A stretch of DNA of 64,000 bases from Flavobacterium sp. SUN046 (GTDB lineage: Bacteria; Bacteroidota; Bacteroidia; Flavobacteriales; Flavobacteriaceae): contig NZ_JAPQNT010000001.1 of assembly GCF_028867965.1 (NCBI RefSeq), positions 310,001 to 374,000 on the forward strand, given 5' to 3'. Each line of letters begins with the position of its first letter. Within the stretch, counting starts at the first letter, position 1. Below the pieces are notes generated by a model that saw only the letters and a list, made by a program, of their open reading frames with translations, was not told the origin of the DNA and made no database searches. Shown piece after piece: positions 1-7,756 of this stretch. Position numbers and translations under genes: made by a program.

Positions 1-157
1 AGAAAATTGTTTTGTAATTCTGATTTTACTCATTGAGAAATTATTTGATGCAAATTTAGTGAAATTTACTTGTTTTCTTTTCTATTTTTGATTTGAATTA
101 AATTAATCCAAAGATCCCGATTTTAAAAAATATTTTTCTTAAACACAATAAAAAATG

Positions 158-165
158 TATATTTG
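158..165 (+). promoter_or_regulatory. -7 promoter element for tRNA-Ala
   Basis: TATATTTG matches the Bacteroidetes -7 consensus TAnnTTTG and ends 14 bases before the first tRNA base, as expected for a tRNA promoter. A clear -33 TTG is not evident in the AT-rich upstream DNA. Bases 1-157 otherwise show no gene. Confidence 0.55.
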
Positions 166-179
166 AAAACAATATTATT

Positions 180-253
180 GGGGATGTAGCTCAGTTGGCT
201 AGAGTGCTTGACTGGCAGTCAAGAGGTCGTGGGTTCGAGCCCCATCTTCTCCA
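180..253 (+). tRNA. tRNA-Ala (anticodon GGC)
   Basis: The cloverleaf can be drawn by hand. The acceptor stem is GGGGATG/CTTCTCC, with a G3:U70 wobble (the alanine identity element) and one T:T mismatch. The D stem is GCTC/GAGT. The anticodon stem is CTTGA/TCAAG with loop CTGGCAG, placing anticodon GGC at 214-216 (reads GCC). The T stem is GTGGG/CCCAT around loop TTCGAGC. The discriminator base is A at 253, and CCA is not fully encoded (C, then TT, follows). The gene stands alone. Part of its 3' end is repeated about 120 bp downstream. Confidence 0.95.
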
Positions 254-295
254 CTTGAAGATATTAAATTTAAAATATTTGATATTAGATTTAAA

Positions 296-325
296 AAAAT
301 AAAATTGAATAATAGATTTTATTTT
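296..325 (+). terminator. Hairpin downstream of tRNA-Ala (copy 1)
   Basis: AAAATAAAAT (296-305) pairs with ATTTTATTTT (316-325) around an eight-to-ten base loop. The stem is all A:T and weak. It is the first copy of the hairpin seen again at 411-446. Confidence 0.5.
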
Positions 326-410
326 CAAATTTTTATAAAAATTAATAAAACTGATAGGTTCGAGTACCTTTTTCTACTAATTAATATTAAAATATTTGAT
401 ACTAGATTTA

Positions 411-446
411 AAAAAACCAAAATCGAATAATTGATTTTGGTTTTTT
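411..446. terminator. Bidirectional terminator (copy 2)
   Basis: A perfect 14-bp stem joins 411-424 and 433-446 around the loop GAATAATT, with A and T tracts on the two sides. It can end the tRNA transcript on the plus strand and the DUF3109 gene (stop at 454) on the minus strand. Compared with copy 1, a central A:T pair has become CC:GG on both sides of the stem, so pairing is conserved. Confidence 0.8.
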
Positions 447-453
447 ACTTTTA

Positions 454-1026
454 TTACTTTCCGTTTTTTAAATCCTCTGCAACTTTTTCGAGTTCCAAAT
501 ACCAATCTTCGCCAAATCTTCTTATTAAGGCTTCTTTTACAAACTTGTAAACAGGAACTTGAAGTTCTTGTCCGAGTGAACAAGCGTCGTCACAGATATC
601 CCATTTATCGTAATTTACAGCGGCAAATTCGGTAAAATCTTTAACTCTTATTGGATATAAATGACATGAAACTGGTTTCTTCCACGAAATTACACCTTGA
701 TTGTAGGCTTGTTCGATTCCGCATAGCGCTGTTTTTCCGTCAAATATTACGTAGGCACAATCTTTTTCGTCTATTAAAGGAGTTTCTAAATCTTGTTCGG
801 TTCCTTTAACCCAAGTTCCCAATCGTTCGATGGCTTCAATTCCTTCTTTTCTCAAAAATGGTTTTACTTTAGGATAAATTTCTTCCATAATTTTAGTTTC
901 TTCTTCGCTTAAAGGCGCGCCAGCATCACCATCAACACAACATGCTCCATGACATGCCGAAAGATTGCAAACAAAATCTTTTTCTAAAATATCTTCTGAA
1001 ACTATGGTTTTTCCTAATTGAAACAT
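454..1026 (-). CDS. DUF3109 family protein (cysteine-rich)
   Basis: This 190-residue protein has an N-terminal cysteine cluster (C20, C25, C29, C30 in CNLSACHGACC) and later cysteines around residues 90-150 (DEKDCAYVI, ALCGIE, SCHLYPIR, CDDACSLG). The pattern is typical of the DUF3109/YkgJ-like family, which is suspected to bind zinc or an iron-sulfur cluster; its biochemical role is unknown. The length matches the family. The ATG start is supported by a good promoter at 1094-1122. It is monocistronic and ends against the terminator at 411-446. Confidence 0.9.
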   Translation of the reverse strand: MFQLGKTIVSEDILEKDFVCNLSACHGACCVDGDAGAPLSEEETKIMEEIYPKVKPFLRKEGIEAIERLGTWVKGTEQDLETPLIDEKDCAYVIFDGKTALCGIEQAYNQGVISWKKPVSCHLYPIRVKDFTEFAAVNYDKWDICDDACSLGQELQVPVYKFVKEALIRRFGEDWYLELEKVAEDLKNGK

Positions 1027-1093
1027 TTGTGAATTTTAAATATTAAATTATTACTATTAGATTTAGTTAAACTTATATAATCTTAAATTTTGA

Positions 1094-1122
1094 CAAAGGT
1101 ACAAATGATTTTACTGTTACAA
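1094..1122 (-). promoter_or_regulatory. Promoter of the DUF3109 gene
   Basis: On the minus strand TTG (1120-1122) lies 18 bases before TACCTTTG (1094-1101). Both Bacteroidetes elements are present at normal spacing, about 70 bases upstream of the ATG. Confidence 0.7.
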
Positions 1123-1173
1123 TAATATTATAAAATTAACGTATCATTTAGAATTTAACAATCTTGAAAGCCT

Positions 1174-1181
1174 TAATTTTG
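1174..1181 (+). promoter_or_regulatory. -7 element of marC
   Basis: TAATTTTG matches TAnnTTTG and lies 19 bases before the marC ATG at 1201. No convincing -33 TTG is seen at normal spacing. Confidence 0.55.
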
Positions 1182-1200
1182 CATTTTTAAATAAACTGTT

Positions 1201-1779
1201 ATGTTAGGATTTGATTTTAAGGAGATTATAACTATTGCTATGGTGCTTTTTGCAGTAATTGATATTGTTGGAACCATTCCGATAGTGGTTGATTTACGTC
1301 AAAAATTTGGCCATATCGAATCGGAAAAAGCATCAATTGCAGCCGGAATTATAATGATAGTTTTTTTATTTGTAGGTGAAGAATTATTAAAACTTATTGG
1401 AATTGACGTGCATTCATTTGCCGTTGCAGGTTCGTTTGTTTTATTCTTTTTAGCACTCGAAATGATTCTCGGAATTCGAATATACAAAGAAGAAGCGTCT
1501 AGTTCAGCATCGATAGTTCCGTTAGCTTTTCCTTTAATAGCCGGAGCTGGAACTATGACTACATTACTTTCATTGCGTTCACAGTTTGCTACAATAAATA
1601 TTATTATAGCAATTATTTTAAACATTATTCTAGTTTACGCCGTGTTGAAATCATCGGCTCGAATTGAAAAGCTTTTAGGTAAAAATGGTTTGGGAGTTAT
1701 TAGAAAAACTTTTGGCGTTGTACTTTTAGCAATTGCTGTTAAATTATTTGCTGCTAATGTTAAAGGATTGTTTGTTTAA
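1201..1779 (+). CDS. MarC family integral membrane protein
   Basis: This 192-residue, very hydrophobic protein has about six membrane segments and the UPF0056/MarC signature (AVIDIVGTIPIVVDL near the N terminus, PLAFPLIAGAGTMTTLLSL in the middle). The family lies in the inner membrane and resembles transporters. Its substrate is unknown, and early links to antibiotic resistance in E. coli were not upheld. The length is normal. The -7 element at 1174-1181 fits the ATG start. The promoter of the next gene lies partly inside its 3' end. Confidence 0.9.
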   Translation: MLGFDFKEIITIAMVLFAVIDIVGTIPIVVDLRQKFGHIESEKASIAAGIIMIVFLFVGEELLKLIGIDVHSFAVAGSFVLFFLALEMILGIRIYKEEASSSASIVPLAFPLIAGAGTMTTLLSLRSQFATINIIIAIILNIILVYAVLKSSARIEKLLGKNGLGVIRKTFGVVLLAIAVKLFAANVKGLFV

Positions 1780-1799
1780 ATCAAATTTTACTATTTTTG
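1771..1799 (+). promoter_or_regulatory. Promoter inside the marC 3' end
   Basis: TTTG (1771-1774), 17 bases, then TATTTTTG (1792-1799) form a full Bacteroidetes promoter. It starts within the last codons of marC and lies 17 bases upstream of the next ATG. Confidence 0.7.
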
Positions 1800-1816
1800 T
1801 ACACTAATATTTTTTC

Positions 1817-2017
1817 ATGAAAATTTTTACTACCATATTGATTATTATAGCTATTGGGTTGATTATATTCAATTTCACAATGTTGGACTTTAATAAACCA
1901 CTTGAAGGAAATAGTATGACGGCTTTAATGGGAATTATTGCTTGTTTTTGTGCTGTTTTTATACTTTTGATTTTTAAATTATCTAAAAAAATAGAACAAA
2001 AACTTAAAAATCAATAA
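1817..2017 (+). CDS. Small two-helix membrane protein, function unknown
   Basis: The 66-residue product has two hydrophobic segments (about residues 3-23 and 36-54) and a lysine-rich tail. I do not recognise a family. The full promoter at 1771-1799 supports expression, and its stop is 3 bases before the ATG of the FAD protein at 2021, so the two are almost certainly co-transcribed. It could be a membrane anchor or partner for that protein; this is inference only. Confidence 0.7.
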   Translation: MKIFTTILIIIAIGLIIFNFTMLDFNKPLEGNSMTALMGIIACFCAVFILLIFKLSKKIEQKLKNQ

Positions 2018-2020
2018 TTT

Positions 2021-2629
2021 ATGTTGGATGTTTTGATTATTGGTGGCGGAGTTTCTGGCGTTTCTTGTGCTTTAGTTTTAGGTTCTGCTCACAAAAAAAC
2101 ATTTGTTCAAGACAAAAAAGTTGCAATTATTACGCATCAAAAAACATCTTCATTACAAGAAGCCTTATTTAATAATGCATACGGAATTCCAGCAGGCAAA
2201 TTAGGCTCAGAATTATTGACAGAAAGTTTAGAACAACTTCAAAGTCAGTATCCTCATGTTGAACAAATAGAGAATGAAAAAGTTTTAAAAGTAACTGGTG
2301 AATTTCCAGAGTTTACTGTTATTACTAATAAAAATTCCTATCAAACAAAGTGTATTGTTGTGGCAATTGGTTCAGCAAATACATTTAATATTGAAGGTTT
2401 ACTACATTATATTGAACCAAATAAAAAAGCACTTTCCGAAAAAAACCGCATTCAACTTAAAAATGATGACCACAAAGTTACCGACGGAATTTATGTTGTT
2501 GGGACTTTAGCTGGCTGGAGAAGTCAATTGGCAATTGCTGCCGGAAGTGGCGCTGCCGTTGCAACAGATATTTTAACTTTGTGGAACAATGGCATTTCTA
2601 GCCAGGCGCATGATTCGATTAGAAAGTAA
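2021..2629 (+). CDS. Minimal FAD-dependent oxidoreductase (thioredoxin reductase-like)
   Basis: The N terminus has a beta-strand followed by GGGVSGVSCA, a dinucleotide-binding Rossmann motif. The C terminus has GIYVVGTLAG, the second FAD-binding motif of the thioredoxin reductase superfamily. The product is 202 residues, against about 310 for true thioredoxin reductases. The central NAD(P)H domain and its CxxC active site are absent, so it cannot be a standard disulfide reductase. It is translated right after the tiny membrane protein. Its 3' end overlaps the convergent gene at 2619 by 11 bases. The redox partner and substrate are unknown. Confidence 0.85.
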   Translation: MLDVLIIGGGVSGVSCALVLGSAHKKTFVQDKKVAIITHQKTSSLQEALFNNAYGIPAGKLGSELLTESLEQLQSQYPHVEQIENEKVLKVTGEFPEFTVITNKNSYQTKCIVVAIGSANTFNIEGLLHYIEPNKKALSEKNRIQLKNDDHKVTDGIYVVGTLAGWRSQLAIAAGSGAAVATDILTLWNNGISSQAHDSIRK

Positions 2630-3173
2630 TCGTTTTGGGTTGTATTGAATGATTTTCAACTAAATGTGTAATTGTTTCTTTAAAAAGATCTAAAAGTGAT
2701 TTAAGCTCTGCAATATCTTCAATTATTTTTTCAGAATAAAAAGATAATTCAAATTCATTTTTAGGTAAATTTTGTCCCCAAATTCCTTTTTGATTTGAAA
2801 TATAAAACTTCATGTTTTTTTTACCTTTAATGATTTTTTGTAAATATTTTTCATTTACTAAAGATTTGATCTCGAATTCATGAATTGTTTTTACAACAGA
2901 TAAATTAAAATGTTCAGCAGTTCTAATTCCAAAAATCTTGACAAAAAAACTTATTAAGTTATTTTCATATACTTGAAATTTATAATCATTACTTGCTATA
3001 AATGCTGTGGTAATTCTTGTGAATTTTTGGCAAGTTCCCGATTCAGTAGAATCATTTATATTGTAATCAAAAATTATTTTAAATCCATCAAATTCAAATT
3101 CAGCTTTTTTAAATTCAGTTTTTTCAATATAATATCCATCAAATAATTGTGTAAATGATTTTAGTCCATCCAT
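2619..3173 (-). CDS. Hypothetical protein
   Basis: This 184-residue soluble protein has no signal peptide, membrane segment or family I recognise. It is rich in phenylalanine, lysine and isoleucine, and its C-terminal part (from about residue 135) looks helical. It lies 12 bases downstream of the S41 protease gene and so is the last gene of that minus-strand run. Its stop overlaps the end of the FAD protein gene on the other strand. Base composition is like its neighbours. Confidence 0.75.
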   Translation of the reverse strand: MDGLKSFTQLFDGYYIEKTEFKKAEFEFDGFKIIFDYNINDSTESGTCQKFTRITTAFIASNDYKFQVYENNLISFFVKIFGIRTAEHFNLSVVKTIHEFEIKSLVNEKYLQKIIKGKKNMKFYISNQKGIWGQNLPKNEFELSFYSEKIIEDIAELKSLLDLFKETITHLVENHSIQPKTITF

Positions 3174-3185
3174 AAAAAAAAGAGT

Positions 3186-4760
3186 CTATTTTTCTAAAAC
3201 CTTTTTAATCATTTTATCTTCTTTCAATACTATTTCATAATATTGATTTTCACCAAATAATTGTCGGGCAAACTCAGCAGTGATGTATCTGTTAACTATA
3301 GCTTTATTTTTATTCAAGTCTAGTTCCAAACCGGCTTTACTTAAATATTTTTCAAATTGATTTACATAGAAATCATTATTTATCATTTTTACTTGAAATT
3401 GTTCGAAATTTAATCCTTTAAATGAACTTCTATTGTTGTCTAATTGTTCAAAGACAAAATGCCCAACGATTCCTGTTTGCAATACATATTCAAGACTTTC
3501 ATCGCCGTGAGAAACTTCAAGTGGCACAAAAATATCAGGTACTATTCCGCCACCGCCATATACGATTCTTCCTTTTTTGGTTTTAAATTTTAAAGAATCT
3601 GCTATTTTTATTTTACCTTTTTCATACAATTCACCGTTTTCAAATCGGTTCTCTGATTCTTTAAAATAATCTTTACTATCGCCTTTTTTATAAGGTTTTT
3701 GAATTGATCGTCCGCTTGGCGTGTAATATCTTGCAATGGTTAAGCGCACTGCAGAACCATCGTCAAAATTCATTTCGCGCTGCACCAATCCTTTTCCAAA
3801 AGAACGTCGTCCAATAATGGTTCCACGATCATTATCTTGAATTGCGCCGGCTAAAATTTCACTGGCGCTTGCGGAATTTTCATCAATTAAAACAGCAACT
3901 TTTCCGGTTTCAAAATCGCCATTATCGGTAGCAAACGTCTTGTCTATTTTTCCTTTTTTATTTTTTGTAAAAACAATTAACTCTTTATCTTTTAGTAATT
4001 CATCTGCTATTTGAATGGCCATTTCCATAAATCCGCCGCCATTTTCACGCAAATCTATTACTAAAGAATTTAAACCATTATTTTTTAACTTTAATAAAGC
4101 AGTATGAAATTCTTGTCCAGTGGTTTCGGCAAAACGATTGATTTTTATATAACCAGTTGATTTATCTAACATTATAGCGACATCAACACTCTTTATCGGA
4201 ATTACATCACGAATAACTTTAAGTTTTAATTGTTTTTTTTCTGATTTTCTGTAAATAGTTAAAATCACCTCAGAATCTTTTTCGCCTTTTAATTTGCTGT
4301 ATAGCACTTCATTTTTAAGTTTTTTACCAAAAAGTTTGAAATTATCGGCATACAAGATTCGGTCGCCTTCTTTAATTCCTGCTCTTGCAGCTGGTCCGTT
4401 TTCTATTGGTTTTATTACGGCAATTGTATCGTTAAAAGAATAGAAATTAATTCCGATTCCAACAAAATCACCTTTCATACTTTCGGCAACCGCAGTTTGT
4501 TCATTTGGTGGAACATAAACTGAGTGCGGATCTAAATTGGCTAAGATATTGGTTACGGTTAAATCAACAATAGAGTCTGTTTTTACATCATCTACATATT
4601 CATTATCAATAAAATCTAAAAGCCTGTTGAGTTTGGTTTTGTAATTATTTCTAGCAAATGAAGGTTTACTGGATGGATAATTTATCAATCCGCCAATGAC
4701 AATTCCAATTGCAATGCAAGTGAAAAATAGAATTGGTATGTAGATTTTATTGATTTTCAT
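3186..4760 (-). CDS. S41 family C-terminal processing peptidase
   Basis: The 524-residue protein starts with one membrane segment (about residues 6-26). A PDZ domain follows (GIGINFYSFNDTIAVI to GIKEGDRIL, about residues 100-165), then the S41 catalytic core with the nucleophile serine in ENSASASEILAG and the catalytic lysine in GRRSFGKGLVQ. These residues are those of Ctp/Prc proteases, which trim or degrade periplasmic proteins. The C-terminal extension (about residues 420-524) is common in Bacteroidetes members. It sits 50 bases after the transglutaminase gene and 12 before the unknown gene. Confidence 0.93.
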   Translation of the reverse strand: MKINKIYIPILFFTCIAIGIVIGGLINYPSSKPSFARNNYKTKLNRLLDFIDNEYVDDVKTDSIVDLTVTNILANLDPHSVYVPPNEQTAVAESMKGDFVGIGINFYSFNDTIAVIKPIENGPAARAGIKEGDRILYADNFKLFGKKLKNEVLYSKLKGEKDSEVILTIYRKSEKKQLKLKVIRDVIPIKSVDVAIMLDKSTGYIKINRFAETTGQEFHTALLKLKNNGLNSLVIDLRENGGGFMEMAIQIADELLKDKELIVFTKNKKGKIDKTFATDNGDFETGKVAVLIDENSASASEILAGAIQDNDRGTIIGRRSFGKGLVQREMNFDDGSAVRLTIARYYTPSGRSIQKPYKKGDSKDYFKESENRFENGELYEKGKIKIADSLKFKTKKGRIVYGGGGIVPDIFVPLEVSHGDESLEYVLQTGIVGHFVFEQLDNNRSSFKGLNFEQFQVKMINNDFYVNQFEKYLSKAGLELDLNKNKAIVNRYITAEFARQLFGENQYYEIVLKEDKMIKKVLEK

Positions 4761-4810
4761 AATTAACTTTATTGCATATAAATCTAATCTAATTTTATTA
4801 AATGAAAACG

Positions 4811-5872
4811 TTAATTAGCTAACTTTATTCTGTACTTCAAAGCTAATTCATAATCAAATAGTATTTCTATAAAATTAATAGTTTTTTTTTCAACTACGTA
4901 GTAAAAACTAATCGTTTCATTAGTATTTACGTAAGTAATATATTTTTGCTTTTTTAATGCTGTTACATTTAATTCTCTTGTGTTCTTTGTTTCAATCCAA
5001 ACCTTTGGATTTCTTGTTGCATTTGTATTAATTTGAATTTTATCAACTTTGTTCTTGTACTTGAACATAAATTTTATTGTATCTCCAACTTGTGCATTAA
5101 TCACACCTGTTTCTGGTAAAGAAATTTCTATTTTCGAAATAATACTGTTGTGTATATATGGATTATTTTTAAAGAGTTTTTTAGTATAAATTGAATTTTT
5201 TATCCAAGTTGTGTCTTTAGGAAAATGATTTCTCGATAGCTTGTCAATTGGCGTCATCCAAAAATATTCATTAAAATTTTTGTGGAACTTTTTTAATTTA
5301 CCTTTCTCATTTTTTGAACAACCGCCAGATGCCCATGTTGCGTCAAAATAATAATACTTATCATCAATAACAACTACATTCCAAGCATGATCTAGCAAAC
5401 CCATTTTACCAACTTGATACGCTTCAGTTTTTGTATATCCATTTATGTAATAACATTTTACACCAACAATACTGCACATTCGTTCAAACAACATTGCGTA
5501 ATCGCCACAAATTCCTTTCTTTTTATTTAATGTTTTTAGAATTTGTTGATTTTCATATTCTGATTTTTTTAATTCACATTCTTCTTTGGTTTTACATTTA
5601 AAAACTTTTGGATTATATCGCTTTTGTAATTTATTAAATCTTTTACAATCATATTTAATGTTATCGGTAATCCAAATGAAAATAGCTCTTGTTTTCTCTA
5701 GTTGAGTGGTGTAATTTTCTGTTAACTTTAAAGTAAGTGCATTGATGTCATTATTATATTCTATTTTTCTTGAAATTTCATCAATCTTTTTAAAATCATA
5801 ATTGATTGGAGTATCTTGTGAATAAGATAAAAATGATATTAATAATAAGATTAAATAATTTTTTTTTGACAT
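4811..5872 (-). CDS. Secreted transglutaminase-like protein
   Basis: The 353-residue protein begins with a signal peptide (hydrophobic residues 5-18, likely cleavage near SYSQ). It carries a transglutaminase-like core with the full triad: C122 in KGICGDYAML, H162 in DHAWNVV and D177 in YYYFDATWA. Such domains act as cysteine proteases or peptide-modifying enzymes in the periplasm or at the surface. Residues from about 230 look like a beta-rich C-terminal domain. Its start is 17 bases after the dCMP deaminase stop, so the genes are probably co-transcribed. Substrate unknown. Confidence 0.88.
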   Translation of the reverse strand: MSKKNYLILLLISFLSYSQDTPINYDFKKIDEISRKIEYNNDINALTLKLTENYTTQLEKTRAIFIWITDNIKYDCKRFNKLQKRYNPKVFKCKTKEECELKKSEYENQQILKTLNKKKGICGDYAMLFERMCSIVGVKCYYINGYTKTEAYQVGKMGLLDHAWNVVVIDDKYYYFDATWASGGCSKNEKGKLKKFHKNFNEYFWMTPIDKLSRNHFPKDTTWIKNSIYTKKLFKNNPYIHNSIISKIEISLPETGVINAQVGDTIKFMFKYKNKVDKIQINTNATRNPKVWIETKNTRELNVTALKKQKYITYVNTNETISFYYVVEKKTINFIEILFDYELALKYRIKLAN

Positions 5873-5889
5873 GAAAATAGTGTGACAAA

Positions 5890-6318
5890 TTATTCTAAAT
5901 CTTCAATTTGAGCAACTTCTATTCCTGCCTTTATTAAAAAATCTATTCCTGAAGTATCGCGATAACCGTTTTTATAGACTACTCTTTTTATTCCCGATTG
6001 ATGAATTAATTTGCTGCATTCTTTGCATGGTGAAAGTGTTATATACAAAGTTGCATTTTCACATGATTGTGTTGAACGTGCTACTTTTAATATTGCATTA
6101 GCCTCGGCGTGAAGCACATACCATTGCGTTAAACCTTCTTCATCTTCGCAACAATTTTCAAATCCAGATGGTGTACCATTGTAACCATCAGAAATTATCA
6201 TTCTATCTCGAACAATGATTGCTCCTACTTGTTTGCGTTGGCAATACGAAAGTTTGCTCCATTCGGAAGCGATTCTTAAATAAGCTTTATCGTATTTATT
6301 TTGTTTTTTATCTTTCAT
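5890..6318 (-). CDS. Deoxycytidylate (dCMP) deaminase family protein
   Basis: This 142-residue cytidine/deoxycytidylate deaminase fold protein has the zinc motifs HAEANAI (zinc histidine and catalytic glutamate) and PCKECSKLI (two zinc cysteines). The family deaminates dCMP to dUMP to feed thymidylate synthesis. GAIIVRDRMIISDGYNG and the extra cysteines in FENCCEDEEG fit the ComEB/dCMP deaminase branch rather than tRNA deaminases. It has a promoter element at 6416-6423 and heads the run of transglutaminase, S41 protease and unknown protein. Confidence 0.93.
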   Translation of the reverse strand: MKDKKQNKYDKAYLRIASEWSKLSYCQRKQVGAIIVRDRMIISDGYNGTPSGFENCCEDEEGLTQWYVLHAEANAILKVARSTQSCENATLYITLSPCKECSKLIHQSGIKRVVYKNGYRDTSGIDFLIKAGIEVAQIEDLE

Positions 6319-6415
6319 AGTACTGAATTCTATTCAAATGGATTACTTAATAGCCCTGATTGAAATGGAAATCATTTTTTTTAATGATTGGAAAGTAAAG
6401 CAGGAATAAGCATTA

Positions 6416-6423
6416 CAAATATA
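6416..6423 (-). promoter_or_regulatory. -7 element upstream of the dCMP deaminase operon
   Basis: On the minus strand TATATTTG matches TAnnTTTG, about 98 bases upstream of the ATG. A TTTG lies only 15 bases further upstream, slightly close for a -33 element. Confidence 0.5.
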
Positions 6424-6448
6424 ACTACTGATTCGCTTCAAATGAAAC

Positions 6449-7042
6449 TTATTTTCCCCAAATTGGATTTTGAGCAATTAACGGCACTACAACACCAATG
6501 ACGAAACTCGACATTATGAGTGTAAAATCGCGTTTATTGAATCGTAGTAAGGTTTGGGCAATAAAAGAAAGAATAAGAACTGCGATGACAATTACAATTT
6601 GAGCTGCTTCGATTCCTAAAGCGAATTCTAGTAACGGCGCAACTTTATCGACCGGTTTTCCTGGAAGTAATGCATTGAAATAATTAGAAAAACCAAGTCC
6701 ATGAATAATTCCGAAAAAAACGGTTACACTTGCAACGAAAGACATATTTCCGTTTTTACTGGACTTTCCTGCTATTAGTAAATTAAAAAAAGCAGTTATT
6801 AAAATTGTGATTGGTATTAATAATTCAACCAAACTGGCTTTAACGGTTATCACATTAAAAACAGAAAGCATTAGCGAAAGAGTGTGACCTAGTGTAAAAA
6901 ATGAGACTAAAATTAAGATGCGTTGCCAATCTTTGGCGACATAAGGAACTGTTAATGCGATTAAAAAAAGCATGTGATCATAACCATTAAAATCTAAAAC
7001 ATGGTTCAGTCCAACTTTAAAAAAAATCCAAAAATCAGCCAT
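6449..7042 (-). CDS. HupE/UreJ family membrane protein
   Basis: This 197-residue protein has five to six membrane segments and the HupE/UreJ_2 histidine signatures (FNGYDHMLFLIAL near residue 20, FTLGHTLSLML, FFGIIHGLGFSNYF). Family members are proposed nickel or cobalt permeases in hydrogenase and urease loci, but no such locus is present here. In flavobacteria these proteins usually stand alone, so the metal is uncertain. It is separated from the dCMP deaminase gene by 130 bases that contain a promoter element. Confidence 0.87.
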   Translation of the reverse strand: MADFWIFFKVGLNHVLDFNGYDHMLFLIALTVPYVAKDWQRILILVSFFTLGHTLSLMLSVFNVITVKASLVELLIPITILITAFFNLLIAGKSSKNGNMSFVASVTVFFGIIHGLGFSNYFNALLPGKPVDKVAPLLEFALGIEAAQIVIVIAVLILSFIAQTLLRFNKRDFTLIMSSFVIGVVVPLIAQNPIWGK

Positions 7043-7158
7043 AGTAATTGGTGTTTATCAATTTTAGTGATGTAAACTTACAATTATTTTTGAATTGAAT
7101 TGGTAAAGATTACCTTAAAATCGATTAAAAACATTTTCTTTTTTTAGGTAAATTGAAT

Positions 7159-7166
7159 TATCTTTG
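7159..7166 (+). promoter_or_regulatory. -7 element of the TerB-like gene
   Basis: TATCTTTG matches the consensus. An in-frame TTG at 7164 begins inside this element, so it would lie upstream of the transcript start; this supports the ATG at 7188 instead. Confidence 0.65.
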
Positions 7167-7187
7167 CAGGATAAAACCAATATAATT

Positions 7188-7619
7188 ATGTCATTTTCAG
7201 ATTTATTTGATAGCGAATTTAAAACAAGAAATAAAGGTCACTTTTCGGCAATTGTGCGTGTTGCAATTGCAGATGGTGATTTAAGTAAAGAAGAAAAAGA
7301 ATTTTTAGATAAACTTGCAGTGAGATTAGAAATTTCTGACGCAGAATATGAAGAAATTCTTGAAAATCCTTTAAAATATCCTATTAATCCACCTTATTCT
7401 TACGTAAACAGATTAGAACGTTTGTATGATTTATCAAGAATGGTTTATGTTGACCATGTTCTAGGCGCAAAACAAAAAGAAATTTTAGCTAAATTTGCTT
7501 TAGCTTTAGGGTTTACACCAGGAAACATAAATTATATAGTTGATAAAGCTTTGTCTTTGTTAGTTATGGGTGTAGATTTAGATACTTTTGTCTACGAAAT
7601 GACACATATGAATAAATAA
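7188..7619 (+). CDS. TerB-like protein
   Basis: The 143-residue all-helical protein has the TerB-type acidic motif (VAIADGDLSKEEKEFLDKLA) that can bind divalent metal. Related domains occur in tellurite-resistance operons and in stand-alone stress proteins. No other ter genes are here, so a tellurite role is not supported. The ATG at 7188 is preferred because an upstream in-frame TTG lies within the promoter. It is a single-gene unit ended by the hairpin at 7693-7729. Confidence 0.82.
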   Translation: MSFSDLFDSEFKTRNKGHFSAIVRVAIADGDLSKEEKEFLDKLAVRLEISDAEYEEILENPLKYPINPPYSYVNRLERLYDLSRMVYVDHVLGAKQKEILAKFALALGFTPGNINYIVDKALSLLVMGVDLDTFVYEMTHMNK

Positions 7620-7692
7620 AAACACATTAGTTTTTTATGAAATGAGCTCGGTTAATTATCGTGCTCATTTTTTTTATCCTTTTCAAACAAAA

Positions 7693-7729
7693 AAATACCC
7701 CAAAAATCTAATTGATTTTTGGGGTATTT
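7693..7729. terminator. Strong bidirectional terminator
   Basis: A perfect 16-bp stem (7693-7708 with 7714-7729) has an ACCCC/GGGGT core and A/T flanks. It lies between the converging TerB-like gene and the first metalloprotease gene. Confidence 0.9.
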
Positions 7730-7756
7730 GATTAATTAAGTACTATAAAATAAAAG

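Larger units (their letters stand above)
229..446 (+). repeat. Imperfect tandem duplication of tRNA-Ala 3' end plus terminator
   Basis: Bases 229-325 (T arm, acceptor end and following AT-rich hairpin) recur in decayed form at about 350-446. Shared landmarks are GGTTCGAG (232-239 and 357-364), AAAATATTTGAT followed by AGATTTAAAAAA, and the hairpin loop GAATAAT (307 and 425). The second copy can no longer form a T arm or acceptor stem, so it is a relic, not a tRNA. The spacing is about 120 bp. Confidence 0.8.

Noticed and set aside
350-385. Second tRNA downstream of tRNA-Ala
   Set aside because: Only a GGTTCGAG fragment with broken stems remains; no anticodon or D arm, so it is a relic.
377-583. 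68-residue minus-strand open frame
   Set aside because: It reads through the terminator repeat and the 3' end of the DUF3109 gene in another frame; no promoter, no plausible protein features.
1299-1625. Antisense frame of 108 residues in marC
   Set aside because: Mirror of a real, well-recognised gene on the other strand; low-complexity translation.
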